Shown here: positions 23,607 through 36,305 of the stretch, in pieces
Numbering within the stretch: position 1 is the first letter of the stretch
Layout of the letters: each line of letters begins with the position of its first letter
Origin: Alisma plantago-aquatica
Lineage: Eukaryota > Streptophyta > Magnoliopsida > Alismatales > Alismataceae
Assembly (NCBI GenBank): GCA_963693085.1
Contig: OY856410.1
Location: 890,023,835 to 890,087,834 of the forward strand
DNA length: 64,000 bases
Direction of reading: 5' to 3'
Position numbers and translations under genes: made by a program
The notes under the pieces: generated by a model
What the model was told of the DNA's origin: nothing
Seen by the model: the letters and a program-made list of their open reading frames with translations, nothing else
Databases searched by the model: none

Positions 23607-24865
23607 GATTTTTCTCGATTTACGGATTGGTCTATTCTTCATAAATTCATTATAAATCGCCTGTTCATCAGAAAAATCTACAAAACTACGTTTTGGAAAG
23701 GATTTTCAATAAGGAATATGATTTTCTAGTTTTTATCACCTGATTTCTCTGTTTTCACATCTCAATTTTTATATGAACAAATTAGGGTTTAGTGATATAT
23801 GATGAAGGATGATTATGTTAATTTTAGGTGTTTAAGGGAATCCAATCAGTCAAATAAGGTTTGACTTAGGTGCTTTTATCTCAAGGTAAGCGGGCCATGC
23901 CCTTGGCATAACAAACTTGAATTATTGGATGATTATGTTATGTTTATGCATTGTATACTAAAGGCATGAAAAGTGCATGTTTTATTCAATGTATATGATT
24001 ATTGGATGTTGATTGTATAATCTAAGTCTAAGTATAGAAACCTGATTAATGCTATGGAATATGATTAAGGAACATGAAACCAAGATTAAGAGGGAAGAAA
24101 TTCCCATTCATGCTTAAGAGAGAGAAATCCCATTATGGTCATGGGGAGAAATCCCAATTATGTTCAAGAGGAAGGCAATCCCATTAAGATCAAGTCTAAG
24201 TTATTAAGAATATAGTTAAGCCTAAGAAAGATCATGGTTAATAGAAATTGATTTAGATTTATATGCACCTTGTTATGGGCTTTCCGAGCAATTATGGGCT
24301 TTCCGAGCATTATGGGCTCCTTATGGGGCATTAAGAGAGGAGCATATACTTCTAGTCAAATTCTTTATGTAAAGGATGCCAAGAAATGATTAATGTTAAT
24401 GCATGTTCATGGCTATGTAAAATTAATTTATATGTTATTTTATGCTTTATAACATGCCAAATCCGCTTACTTACCATGTTTGTTTTCCTTTGCATGGCTG
24501 GGGACGAGATGTCCGCAGAAGTTGGAGCTAAAGGGAAGGAGACATCTTGAGAAGATTCCAAGTATCCCGGACGTTAGAAGTTGTTTCCTGGTGGGACATC
24601 CATCTATGGAGATCCTATCTTTTTCTTGATTATATAGTTTATGTTTAGCGTATCTTTAGAAGCATGATGTAGCTTTCTTTTCAAGAACTCATGTATGAAT
24701 CTATGTTTCTATGAATGCCAGGTGTTGTTTATTTCTTGATATGAGATCATGCATGTGACAATCCCTCCCTGATATGCCAAGTACCCCACATTATGGATAA
24801 TGTTGGGGATTAGGCTGTGCTTCCGCTGGTTACGTATGAAACCCTAGGGAGGGGTGTCACATTAA

Positions 24866-24877
24866 TGGTATCAGAGC
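24866..24877 (+). other. Primer-binding site of element 2 (initiator tRNA-Met)
   Basis: TGGTATCAGAGC four bases after the left LTR, identical to the primer site of element 1. Confidence 0.9.
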
Positions 24878-24953
24878 AAGGAATAGATAGCCACTAAGGC
24901 AACATTAGAGATTCATATTATGTTCTAATATCATGTTATGTTTACCCTTTCAG

Positions 24954-25991
24954 ATGGCCCCTAAGAAGAAGGAGAAGGTTGGTGAATAAAGGCACTCACA
25001 AGGATACTCTAGTGGTAATAAGACTGAAGAAGTGAACCACGCCCCTCCACCAGTCACCCTTGATGCCTTAGTAGCAGCCTTGACCAATGTCCTCCAACCT
25101 AGAGCTCCACCTAGAGTACATGAGATCTCCCTCATAGATTTCTTGAAGATTAGACCCGATGCTTTCCATGGTAAAGATGAGGTTGATGTAGTAACCAAGG
25201 CTGAGGAGTGGCTTAGCAACATGGAACATTGCTTTAGAGACTTAGAGTGTCCCCCACGCAGTAGGGTTAGATTTGCCACCCATATCCTCAAGGGTGCAGC
25301 CCGTACTTGGTGGGAAAACCTCTTAGCCTCTAGGGAAGATGATGACCCTCCTTACACTTGGGGTGAGTTTGTAGAAGTCTTCAACGACCATTATGTATCT
25401 GAAGCCATGTTAGAAAGGAAGGAAGATGAGTTCATCAACCTTAAGCAAGTGGGTGACATGACTGTCACTGAGTATGCCATGAAGTTTCGTAAGCTCCAAA
25501 AGTATGGTCTTGAGTACACTGAGCAAAAGAGGGCTAAGAAGTTCATTAGAGGGCTTAAACCTGACCTAAGTTATGCCTTGTCTGGTAGAGGACATAGGGC
25601 CATGCAATCAGCCTTGGATGCAGCCCTAGAATTGGAGGAGCACCCTGGAAGGAACCATAAGAAGGAGGTACCCCAAAACAATCATCACCATCAACCCACT
25701 CCACCCTCCAACCACAAGAGAAAAGCCCCTGAACCTTCCCCTGAGAATGGGAGAACCCCATGCCCTACATGTAAGAGAAACCATGGTGGTCCTTGTAGGT
25801 TTGGGACTTCTGTTTTCTACTATTGTGGTGAGGAAGGGCATATCAAGCCTAATTGCCCTAAGCTTGCAAAGAAGGATCCCAACCATAACCAAGCTAAGAA
25901 CCCTAATCCTCCACCCAAGGTCAAACCAAGGCTCTTCACCATGCAAATGTCGGATGGAGAAGAGGGAGATGATCAAGGTAAGGGTAGTTAA
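24954..25991 (+). pseudogene. Gag polyprotein of element 2, one premature stop
   Basis: The ATG at 24954 opens a 345-codon frame that is broken once by TAA at 24987 and is then open to 25991; the in-frame ATG after the break is at 25032. A retrotransposon gag (capsid) domain occupies about residues 75-190, with the landmarks GAARTWWENL, W..F...F...Y and the run ending in FIRGLKPDL. The basic C-terminus holds CPTCKRNHGGPC (~residue 270) and a second knuckle of YYCGEEGHIKPNC form, whose first Cys is replaced by Phe (FYYC, ~25815). The product would form the particle and bind RNA. An otherwise intact capsid frame beside a total lack of pol suggests selection or recent activity, with pol supplied in trans. 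Confidence 0.9.
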
Positions 25992-26128
25992 GTAATTTAT
26001 GTTGAATCATAGTGCTTTGTTTGTGAATGCTTCTTGTATAATAAAAGTCGTATGGAAAATTTGCAAGTTTATGTGAAACCCTTAAGGTGGGTAGAAACCC
26101 AAGGAAATTTTGAGGACGAAATTTATTT

Positions 26129-26140
26129 AAGGTGGATAGT
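26129..26140 (+). other. Polypurine tract of element 2
   Basis: 'aaggtggatagt' ends just before the right LTR starts at 26143. Confidence 0.6.
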
Positions 26141-26142
26141 AT

Positions 26143-29100
26143 TGTAACACCCCAATCTTAATATGCAAAATTTCCAAATTATTTTATTCTTTGCATGCTC
26201 TTTTTCTAATAGTATAAATGTTGAGGACCTTTATGCAATTTGCCCATATTAGCTTTATAATTTCATTTCATGCGAAGAAAAATTATATTCACTTACTTTA
26301 TTACCCATGGTTTAATTTTAGAAAGTATTTCCTTGCACATTTATGCACTCTTGTTTAGAAAATGGAAATGGATGTTTTTATATCAATTTTCCTCTCTCTT
26401 ATTATCATTAGTGGTTTTTATGCATAAAAGCTTGCTTAATGTTCCTCAAGATGTTTATTGTTGATAATTGGACTGATTACCCGAATTATCTCCATTTAGT
26501 GTTTAAAGAATAGATCTATATGCTTTAATATATTCACTTAAGTGTATTGAATGCATTTTGTCTAATAAGGAGTGATGGTGGGATAAAATATGAAATTAAC
26601 TGAGCCATTGTGTTGTAATTCACCTCTTTAACCTTTGGGGTGAAATTTGAGGTCATTTGGACTTCAAATGACCCTCAAAATGCTAATTATACGTTTTATA
26701 TGATTTATAGTATACCAATCAATGTGTTATTTGTCACATTTAATCGATTTACACTGATACATAGCTAGTTGTTCGTTTCATTTCTTTCACGCGTGTCTGC
26801 AACCATTGGATCAGGATCCAACGACACTCGTGTTCTCTCCTTCCTCCGCTCATCCTGTGAAACGGCAGCGACGCTACATGTTCTGCCTCCTCGCCTTCAA
26901 ACCCGATTGTTTCTCGACGGTTCCACATTATTTCTTCACCTTTGAGTTCAGTTCGACACCCCAAACCCAACGATCCCTATCTCGTGCCCTCTCGTGCTCT
27001 GTAAGGTAAACGCCCAATCAAGGGCATCACCTCCTCACTGCCATTATTGCACAGACACCACTCTCCCTTGCCCCGCCTCCGTCTAAAGAGCCCAGAGGCA
27101 TCAGCGGACCCCAAGGATTCTTCTTCCTCGCTCAATTAAACCTCCGACGCCCTCAAGAGCCCCGACCTACTCGACATGCAACTCCGACGACTCCGGCTTT
27201 GTTCAGCCTTCTCCGACCACCCCAGCCAAATTCTGACCGTGGTGAGCATCCTCGGCACCTCATCTTCGTTTCCACGCTTTCAGTTTGCCATGAGAACTCA
27301 CTGATCGATGGGTCCTACAGGGCCGCCATCGGACCTCGCTGACGCCCTAGCTCCAGACCACACCAGTGGTCCTCCGACCACGAAAGTGCTGGCTGTAGAT
27401 TCGCCTTCACTCTGTGAACCTCTTCTGACCCTCATCTCGTCAATTCAGGCATGCCTTCTCCAGTCTTGAGCCGCCTCCCGCCGCCCCTGTTTCCCCCGGT
27501 TCTTACCCACGATGGTTGTCCCAGGTATCTTTGCTTCAGGGGGCGCTAACCGCACCCCGTTTTGGCTCCGCATGATGCCCTGGTTCTTTTTCGATTTGTA
27601 AATCATTGCCAACAGGTTGGATGCGAGGTCTGGCTCCTTATCTATTGACCCCGGCTCTAGCCATGGCCTTTACTGCAAAGAGCAGTATGGAGCCCCTGTG
27701 CACATCATGGCTCGATCTTTGGCTCAATGGCCTCACCTTGGTGTCGTGAGTTCAGTGGAGATCCCAAATACCACAAGTACTTTCTTCCTTCTCAGGTTCT
27801 GATCGGAGATGAACCTCCTGGTGTTTCTCTCGCCATGGAGCAAGCAGGGAGCAATCCAGGTCACAAAATGACCTTGGTACCCCTGTCCTCTTATTTTGGT
27901 GTTTTCCACCCGCGAGGGTATTTTTGGGTTTTCATGCCCTGTTTCCTTTGATCGCTGGGGCAAGCATCGCGGCCTAGTTGGCCAAGCCCGATTGGGCGAA
28001 GTCAGATGCTGGCCCATTGTCTCTGGATTTGGATATATCTATATATACGTGGATTTTTCTCGATTTACTGATTGGTCTATTCTTTAGAAATTCATTATAA
28101 ATCGCCTGTTCATCAGAAAAATCTGCAAAAATACGTTTTGGAAAGGATTTTCAATAAGGAATCTGATTTTCTAGTTTTTATCACTTGATTTTTCTGTTTT
28201 CACATCTCAATTTTTATATGAACAAATTAGGGTTTAGTGATATATGATGAAGGATGATTATGTTAATTTTAGGTGTTTAAGGGAATCCAATCAGTCAAAT
28301 AAGGTTTGACTTAGGTGCTTTTATCTCAAGGTAAGCGGGCCATGCCCTTGGCATAACAAACTTGAATTATTGGATGATTATGTTATGTTTATGCATTGTA
28401 TACTAAACGCATGAAAAGTGCATGTTTTCTTCAATGTATATGATTATTGGATGTTGATTGTATAATCTAAGTCTAAGTATAGAAACCTGATTAATGCTAT
28501 GGAATATGATTAAGGAACATGAAACCAAGATTAAGAGGGAAGAAATTCCCATGCATGCTTAAGAGCGAGAAATCCCATTATGGTCATGGGGAGAAATCCC
28601 AATTATGTTCAAGAGGAAGGTAATCCCATTAAGATCAAGTCTAAGTTATTAAGAATATAGTTAAGCCTAAGAAAGATCATTGTTAATAGGAATTGATTTA
28701 GATTTATATGCACCTTGTTATGGGCTTTCCGAGCAATTATGGGCTTTCCGAGCATTATGGGCTTCAAACCCGATCGTTTCTCGACGGTTCCGCGTTATTT
28801 CTTCACCTTTGAGTTCGGTTCGACACCCCAAACCCAACGATCCCTATCTCGTGCCTTCTCGTGCTCTGTAGGGAAAACGCCAAATCAAGGGCATCACCTC
28901 CTCACTACCATTGTTGCACAAACACCACTCTCCCTTTCCCTGCCTCCGTCTAAAGAGCCCAGAGGCATCAACGGACCCCAAGGATTCTTCTTCCTCGCTC
29001 AATTCAACCTCCGACGCCCTCAAGAGCCCCAACCTACTCGACCTGCAACTCTGATGACTCCGGCTTTGTTCACCCTTCTATGATCACCCAAACAAAATTC

Positions 29101-31199
29101 TGACTGCGGTGAGCATCCTCGACACCTCAGCTTCATTTCCACGCTTTCAGTTTGCCGTGAGAACTCACTGATCGATGGGTCCTATAGGGCCGCCATCGGA
29201 CCTCGCCGACGCCCTAGCTGCATACCACTCCAGTGGTCCTCTGACCACGAAAGTGCTGGTCGTAGCTTCTCCTTCACTCCGTGAACCTCTTCCGAACCTC
29301 ATCTCTTCGATTCATGCATGCCTTCTCCGGTCTTGAGCCACCGCCCACCACCCCTATTTCCCCCGATTTTTCTCTATTCTTACCCACGATGGCTGTCCCA
29401 GGTATCTTTGCTTCAGGCGGCGCTAACCGCACCCCGTTTTGGCTCCGCATGATGCCCTGGTTCTTTTTTGATTTGTAAATCATCGCCAACAGGTTGGATG
29501 CGAGGTCTGGCTCCTTCTCTTTTGACCCCTGCTCTAGCCATGGCCTTGACTGCAAAGAGCAGTCTGGAGCCCCTATGCACATCATGGCTCGATCTTTGGC
29601 TCAATGGCCTCACCTTGGTGCCATGAGTTCAGTGGAGATCCCAAATACCGCGAGTACTTTCTGCCTTCTCGGGTTCTGATCGGAGATGAACCTCCTGGTG
29701 CTTCTCTCGCCATGGAGCAAGCAGGGAGCAATCTAGGTCACAAAATGACCTTGGTACCCCTATCCTCTTATTTTGGTGTTTTCCACCCGCGAGGGTATTT
29801 TTGGGTTTTCATACCCTGTTTCCTTTGATCGCTGGGGCAAGCATCGCGGCCTAGTTGGCCAAGCCCGATTGGGCCAAGTCAGATGCTGGCCCATTGTCTC
29901 TGGATTTGGATATATCTATATATACGTGGATTTTTCTCAATTTACTGATTGGTCTATTATTCAGAAATTCATTATAAATCGCCTGTTCATCAGCAAAATC
30001 TGCAAAAATATGTTTTGGAAAGGATTTTCAATAAGGAATCTGATTTTCTAGTTTTATCCCTGATTTCTCTGTTTTCACATCTCAATTTTTATATGAACAA
30101 ATTAGGGTTTAATGATATATGATGAAGGATGATTATGTTAATTTCAGGTGTTTAAGGGAATCCAATCAGTCAAATAAGGTTTGACTTAGGTGCTTTTATC
30201 TCAAGGTAAGCGGGCCATGCCCTTAGCATAACAAACTTGAATTATTGGATGATTATGTTATGTTTATGCATTGTATACTAAAGGCATGAAAAGTGCATGT
30301 TTTCTTCAATGTATATGATTATTGGATGTTGATTGTATAATCTAAGTCTAAGTATAGAAACCTGATTAATGCTATGGAATATGATTAAGGAACATGAAAC
30401 CAAGATTAAGAGGGAAGAAATTCCCATTCATGCTTAAGAGGGAGAAATCCCATTATGGTCATGGGGAGAAATCCCAATTATGTTCAAGAGGAAGGAAATC
30501 CCGTTAAGATCAAGTCTAAGTTATTAAGAATATAGTTAAGCCCAAGAAAGATCATGGTTAATAGAAATTGATTTAGATTTATATGCACCTTGTTATGGGC
30601 TTTCCGAGCATTATGGGCTTTCCGAGCAATTATGGGCTTTCCGAGCATTATGGGCTCCTTATGGGGCATTAAGAGAGGAGCATATACTTCTAGTCAAATT
30701 CTTTATGTAAAGGATGCCAAGAAATGATTAATGTTAATGCATGTTCATGGTTATGTAAAATTAATTTATATGTTATTTTATGCTTTATAACATGCCAATG
30801 CCGCTTACTTACAATGTTTGTTTTCCTTTGCATGGCTGGGGACGAGATGTCCGCAGAAGTTGGAGCTAAAGGGAAGGAGACATCTTGAGAAGATTCCATG
30901 TATCCCGGACGTTAGAAGTTGTTTCCTGGTGGGACGTCCATCTATGGAGATCCTATCTTTTTCTTGATTATCTAGTTTATGTTTAGTGTATCTTTAGAAG
31001 CATGATGTAGCTTTCTTTCCAAGAACTCATGTATGAATCTATGTTTCTATGAATGCCAGGTGTTGTTTATTTCTTGATATGAGATCATGCATGTGACAAT
31101 CCCTCGTTGATATGCCAAGTACCCCACATTATGGATAATGTTGGGGATTAGACTGTGCTTCCGCTGGTTACGTATGAAACCCTAGGGAGGGGTGTTACA
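26143..31199 (+). repeat. Right LTR of element 2 with an internal tandem duplication (5057 bp)
   Basis: From 26143 to ~28763 it follows the left LTR from its start to the position matching 24318. It then jumps back to the position matching 22440 and runs through to the LTR end at 31199. The part that equals 22440-24318 is thus present twice. The junction shares only 'CT' between the two parents. Confidence 0.88.
28762..30657 (+). repeat. Second copy of the 1.9-kb LTR segment in element 2
   Basis: It starts at 'cttcaaacccgatcgtttc' (compare 22440 and 26895) and repeats the GC-rich island and AT-rich half of the LTR. The break falls inside the 22-bp 'ttatgggctttccgagca' repeats, which number two at ~28718-28761 and three at ~30594-30655. 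Confidence 0.85.
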
Positions 31200-31204
31200 G
31201 AGAA
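31200..31204. repeat. Target-site duplication of element 2, right (GAGAA)
   Basis: Follows the terminal CA of the right LTR and matches 21684-21688. Confidence 0.88.
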
Positions 31205-34130
31205 AGAGTTAAATACTAAATTTAGGAAGTTGTTCAATGGCTATAGAAGTGGGGTGCAAATTATGCTAGCCCAACTATTATTCTATATCTATGAGTGCAA
31301 TGTTTTCTTCCAATCAAGTCTCAAAAGTAATACATATGGACATGGAAATGATGGAAATCCGAAAATAGAGTCACATGAAGCAACATATGTGATACAATCA
31401 AGAAAATTATGTACATTATTATCAATTAGTAGAAATGGAGTGAGTATGTTACATGTTTCATCATCTATAAAGAAATTTTGGTTTTTCTATGCTTCTGGCA
31501 TGTGGATGATAGATTGTAATTGTTGGACCAAAGTTGTGGAGATTGTATTGTAGTTGGAGTGGTATATTGTTGGGTTGGGAGAGATGGATTTTACTTTCCC
31601 AAGTTATACCATGATATCACATGTGATAAGATCAATCATATCATGCACCTCTCTGTAGGGAGAGTGAGGTGATTAAAAGGTAATATAAAAGGACCAAGAC
31701 CCAAGCCAAGTTCATTAGAGTTGTTTGGTATTTTATAGTTAAGATGAGTGTGACTATGTGGTGGGGTGGAGTGACATGACCTCTTGCTTGAGGTATGGGT
31801 GAATGGATCAACAGGTGAGACTTGTTTACATATTTAGGGAGTATGTTAAGAGGGGAATGTTTGTCTTTTCTAACCCAAAAGTTTCCTATGTTGGTAATAG
31901 TAGATTCATTAGAGTCATGGTTTTGGCTCGTGTTCCTCTCCTTGGGGTAGTACCAAAAAGTAGGGTGGTAGGTAAGGTCTGAGAAGATTATGGTTTGTTT
32001 GTATGGTTATACACCTAGAGCTTGATCGTGTAGATGATCTTCCCAATCCTGATCTTGAGCAATCTGGAAAGAAAAATATCTTGAGTGACCAAAAAGAAGC
32101 AAAAATCTTTAATGTATTTGGTAGGGTATAGATTCTCAAGGGTGATAAACTAATCAGATCCAAACACGTCAACTACAATTCATCAAAGATATCTACACCC
32201 TAGAGATGAGGATGTAACTCGTTGATGGAGACCTACCCAGATCCACTATGTGTGGGGAGCACAAATCCATGGAAAAGGGTCCATCAAGTAATGTGAGCTT
32301 GAACAAATCTATCACCACAAGGAATGATGATGGTATGACCAACAGGGTGTTCAAGCTTTGTGCCTTTAGGAAGAGTACATAAAAGTTGTGACGATGACAA
32401 AATCTTAGGTCGGGGGATGGTGCATCCGAGAAGAAGAAGGTCAAGGGATTGAGTGACATAAAACATGATAACTTATTTGTTATCAAGATTGTTTAGGATG
32501 GATATGAGAAGGATATGTCTAGTAAGTACCTTAACAAGTCTCAACGATTTGACTAGGAGGTAAATGATGGTTTCATCATGGTGTGTAAGGAGTTGAAGAT
32601 TCATGTTTGAGGGTGAGGAGAGATTTGTTGCGATAGGATGGTGATGATGAATATGAGTATTTTGGGTTGATGGATGTGAAAGGGTAGTTGTGAAGGTTAT
32701 GTTTAATATAGGTAGAGAGGTTGTGGGATTTGGGTAGATCCTCTCAAAAGGGTGGTGGTATAGGCATGGGTACAAGTTGGGGTTTGGTGGTGTCAGGAGG
32801 TGGTAGGATCTCTACATGGTTTTGGCAACTGATGGAGAAGGAATATCATGTAGAAAGTGGAAGAGTGTTGGGATTCCAGTTTTGACATGGAATAAAGCAT
32901 GTAAATCATCACGAGGAAGAGTAGAGAAATATTTTGCAAGTATTGAATGATTACTTTTACATAATTTGAATTCATATTTAGGAAACTTGGAACTATGAGA
33001 TAAGATTTTGTGGTCTTGTAATAATCAATTATATTGCCAGTGTGTGATTTTGTAAGTGAGTAACATGGGTTAGGGAATTGTGTGGAAAAGTGTCCAATAC
33101 CTTACAAGCATAGAAGAATTTTGATTGTTGATAAGGTACGTGCTTGTGGCGTAACTTGTTACAGTAGTAACATTGGAAAATTTTCATATTTTTGTTTGTG
33201 TGTTTCCTTCTGACAATTGTCCATGATATAACGCCTATAGATTCAAGTATAGAGTTATGCAGCCTAAAAGTGTCATCATTCTCTAATCGATTGTTAGAAA
33301 GTTGAAGAATAGAGTTTTACCTATGATTTTCTCCATCAAATTTTTCTAGGATGTCTCCATCTTCTCTCGAGTTGTGTGGAGTCCCAGTAGATTATATGTT
33401 GTCAATTGATGTTGGTGTGGCTAGAATGAGGTTCCCATTGACTAAATGAGGGATGTTTTCAATATCTAGTATGTCATCGAGGGGAGTACAATCAGTTGGA
33501 TATGGCGGACCATCAAGAATTTGTGAGGAGTTGTAGAACTATTTCTATGAATCATCATATGAGAGGAAAGATTATGGGCAAATCTATGTTTTTTTTAGTT
33601 ATATTTTGTGAAGTTAGGGGTATCTTGGAATATTGATGGAATAGGAAGAGGGTGGGCATGAGCATCAAGGATATTGAGATATATGTTCTTTTGTCTAATA
33701 GGACTAAATTCTAAGATCTACCTCATGATTAGCCCAAGTTCACTGATCAGGGATGTAAAACTCCATGAAATGAAGAGGCAAAGTTTCTTATTGGTATGGA
33801 ATTGGAATTTGAAGTTTCTGTTACCTACAACAAAGGTGATCCAACCACGTGTGAGATCTTAATGTATCTACAATAACATTGTAAGGTAAGTTGACATGTG
33901 ATATCTTCATCTACAACAAGGCAGAGCATAGGGGTGGCTATGGAGATAAACGATTAGGGTTCCTTCTTGGTTGTGAAAGTCTTGGTGATGAACTGCCTAT
34001 TGTTATTCTTGGTAGTCTTGGATATAGTAGTGGATGTTTGTTTTATACTGTATGCATGAGTATCTTAATTTCTTTATTAATGGATGGTCGTTTCAAGGAC
34101 AAATATAGGTGGTGAGAGAGGAGCCTACTA
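31205..34130 (-). mobile_element. LINE, 5' part, minus strand
   Basis: Continuation of the LINE on the other side of element 2. It contains a decayed ORF1 with a CCHC knuckle. The 5' boundary near 34.1 kb is approximate, because no target-site duplication could be matched with the 3' end. Confidence 0.55.
32190..33900 (-). pseudogene. LINE ORF1 (gag-like, CCHC knuckle), decayed
   Basis: On the minus strand, 33131-33172 encodes CYYCNKLRHKHVPY. This is a CX2CX4HX4C knuckle whose last Cys is Tyr. It is preceded by a stretch similar in spacing to the nucleic-acid-binding ORF1 of plant L1 elements. Downstream (32.2-32.8 kb) are basic, low-complexity minus-strand frames of up to 100 codons. The reading frame is broken repeatedly. 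The assignment rests on the knuckle and on position 5' of ORF2. Confidence 0.5.
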
Positions 34131-35107
34131 GCACGCATCTTGATTGTTGAGAAAATAATAAGATGAGATAGAAAAACAAATATATTCTTTTGAATCTATT
34201 TATATGATCCTTTGGTCAATATATCTTTAATACTTGTGGGGATTCAATTGTTTTATAATAATAGAAGTGTTGTCATCTAGAATGTAATTCTTGAATAAGT
34301 TTTTGTGGAGGACAAAAACCTATATATAGTCACCCTAGATGTGTTGAATTTTTGTGTCCCATTTAGCTGATAAAAATTAAAATGGAGGAAGAACGAATGT
34401 GTATAAGAAGTAGACCCTGACCTAAAGAGATATGATGTGCTAGGATGGTGAAGAGAATATGGTAGATTACCAATGTGTATACATAAGAGTCAGAGTCTAT
34501 GTTGAGGCTTTTCATTACTCATGATCTAATAAACCCTAGTCTCTATCTCACTTGTAGCCTCTTTCTATAGAGAAGGCATAACTACGAGTATGCTATCTCC
34601 TTGTCATGTTCTCCTCTTGTCCCTGATATTGTGTAGGGGACTAGTGACATTCACTTACATGATAATTCAATAAACTTAATGTGTGACTAGTAAACATAAA
34701 ATTATTATCATGAAAAGTAATTTCTTTAATGAAAATCTATATCTATTATTTATATAATTTTATTATTTTCTTCAATAATAATGAAACAAAAATATTATCA
34801 AAAATACAATTAGTTACAAACAAAAGTCACCTATTGACATATAGAATACAGATGGAAAATATACTCACACAACTATATTTGAGTATTTTAATATCTATAT
34901 TTTATTTTTACACATTGTGAAATATCTGAGGATATTATTTTGACTACTATCATGTGTTGTTCTCTTTTCTTTATACTCTTTTGAAAAAATAATCATGAAA
35001 TGGAAAAAACATAATTTTTTTTTATATATCAATGTTTTTATCCATTCTTGATTCAATGAAATCCGTGGTAGATTTTTGAGATATCAAAGCTTAACGCAAA
35101 CCCATAA
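34131..35107. other. AT-rich intergenic stretch
   Basis: No gene, terminal repeat or RNA motif seen between the LINE 5' side and the CACTA element. The frame at 34729-34920 is AT-driven. Confidence 0.6.
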
Positions 35108-35133
35108 CACTACAACAAAAATACCCATTAGTG
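35108..35133 (+). repeat. CACTA left terminal inverted repeat
   Basis: CACTACAACAAAAATACCCA and six further bases, inverse of 44496-44521. Confidence 0.95.
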
Positions 35134-35460
35134 GCCTTTCAGAAATGCCACTGAAAAAAAAGAAGCCAATAACCAGGTTTAGCGAAATTTGTTGACATTT
35201 AAAAAAATGCCTCTAGCACCAATGTCACTAGGAAGATAGTTGCTTAAGTTGTAAAAGCCACTAAACGTTTGTCTTTAGTGGCTTCGAATAAATGCCACAT
35301 AAAGGCCACTAAACCATCATTTGGCATTTATAGAAAAACCACTATCCATCATTTGACTTTTATACAAATGCCACTGTTTTGTATAATGTTGTTGTATAAA
35401 ACGATTTTGATTGAATGTAGTGGCTTATGAAAAAAGCCACTAATGACATACTAGTTCTGC
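35134..35460. repeat. CACTA subterminal repeats, left
   Basis: Many short copies of 'gccact' and 'agtggc' in both orientations (35140-35450), with partners at ~44350-44495. In En/Spm elements such repeats are the binding sites of the TNPA protein. Confidence 0.7.
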
Positions 35461-35817
35461 ATTACTAATTTTTTATGGATTTTAGTCAGTCAATTTGTAG
35501 TTCATGATCAAGTTTTCTAATTGAATGCCAATTGAAGCCGAACACATTCCATAAGTATTGAACTTTTTTATTTATAATCAAATGACAATTACATGGGGAG
35601 GACATTTTACCTTGTTCCTTGTATTGAATACAACAACATCACATATGATTATATATGGTACATATTGTAGATATGAATACTAACTGGATAACAACTCATT
35701 TTGCACTTGGAGACCCCCCAAAGGAATACAAACTCATTTTCTTACAAAAACACAAAGCTCCATTCTAGCATTCCAAGTAGTTGTGAGCTTCTATAGGAGT
35801 AGACCAACTACACTACA

Positions 35818-36305
35818 ATGAAGGTTCATCCTTCTTCTCAGCTGTAGTGATAGCATTATATCCATATGGTCATCCGATTCCTCAGTAGGTTCTTCCTTCT
35901 TCTCTTCCACCTTGGCAGTAGAAGCAGCAGGTGCAGCTGCATAGCCTGAAGTAGCAGCAGGGGCAACAACAACTGCTAACTTGCTAGGATCCTGCAATGA
36001 AGTGAGCAAAATGTTGAGCACTTGCATGCAAATGTAAGACAAAAACACTTACAACACTAGCATACTGTTAAGATAGTATCAGGGAAGATAACACCATTGC
36101 CAAATTTATCAATAAGGTAATCTTCAGTAAGGTGAAGGACCTCAGGGCTGAATACAGATCCACTGTCATAAACTGACAGCACAACCAGTCCATATGAGAA
36201 GGGCCTGATGCCGAGATTGGCAAGAAGGGCAACCTCAGAAGAACCCACCTTCTCACCTTTCCTAATAAGTTCGACAATGGTGATAATTTCAACTGTACCA
36301 TTCAC
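35818..36305 (-). pseudogene. RPP0: Captured fragment of ribosomal protein P0 (60S stalk) gene
   Basis: Minus-strand 36305-36100 encodes a run containing GTVEII.., [23 protein letters not shown] and [14 protein letters not shown], characteristic of plant P0. At ~35993 a splice acceptor (ttgcag) opens DPSKLAVVVAP, Ala-rich linker, KVEEKKEEPTEES and DDHMD, the acidic P0 C-terminus. The roughly 65 residues normally between these parts are missing, and the last residues shift out of frame. The retained intron end shows DNA-level capture, not retrocopying. P0 anchors the ribosomal stalk; this fragment cannot make it. Confidence 0.9.

Larger units (their letters stand above)
21689..24861 (+). repeat. 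Left LTR of element 2 (3173 bp)
   Basis: It runs from TGTAACACCCCAATC to GGGGTGTCACA. A GC-rich block at ~22330-23590 is set in AT-rich flanks. Two 22-bp 'ttatgggctttccgagca' units lie at ~24274-24316. The open frames of 60-100 codons in the GC-rich block have no recognisable domain and recur in every LTR copy. Confidence 0.93.
21689..31199 (+). mobile_element. Gag-only LTR retrotransposon (TR-GAG type), element 2
   Basis: The 9.5-kb element has TGTAACACCCC...CA LTRs at 21689-24861 and 26143-31199. It is flanked by GAGAA at 21684-21688 and 31200-31204. An initiator-Met primer site sits at 24866-24877. The internal region is only 1.28 kb and encodes gag alone, with no protease, RT or integrase trace. 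This is the definition of terminal-repeat retrotransposons with a GAG domain, which need pol in trans. The right LTR is 1.9 kb longer than the left because of an internal tandem duplication. The insertion lies in the LINE. Confidence 0.92.

Noticed and set aside
22294..23729. Overlapping 60-103-codon frames on both strands
   Set aside because: By-product of the GC-rich LTR island. They repeat in all LTR copies and show no domain.
25555..25976. Minus-strand frames opposite gag
   Set aside because: Shadows of the gag frame; the plus strand carries the capsid and knuckle motifs.
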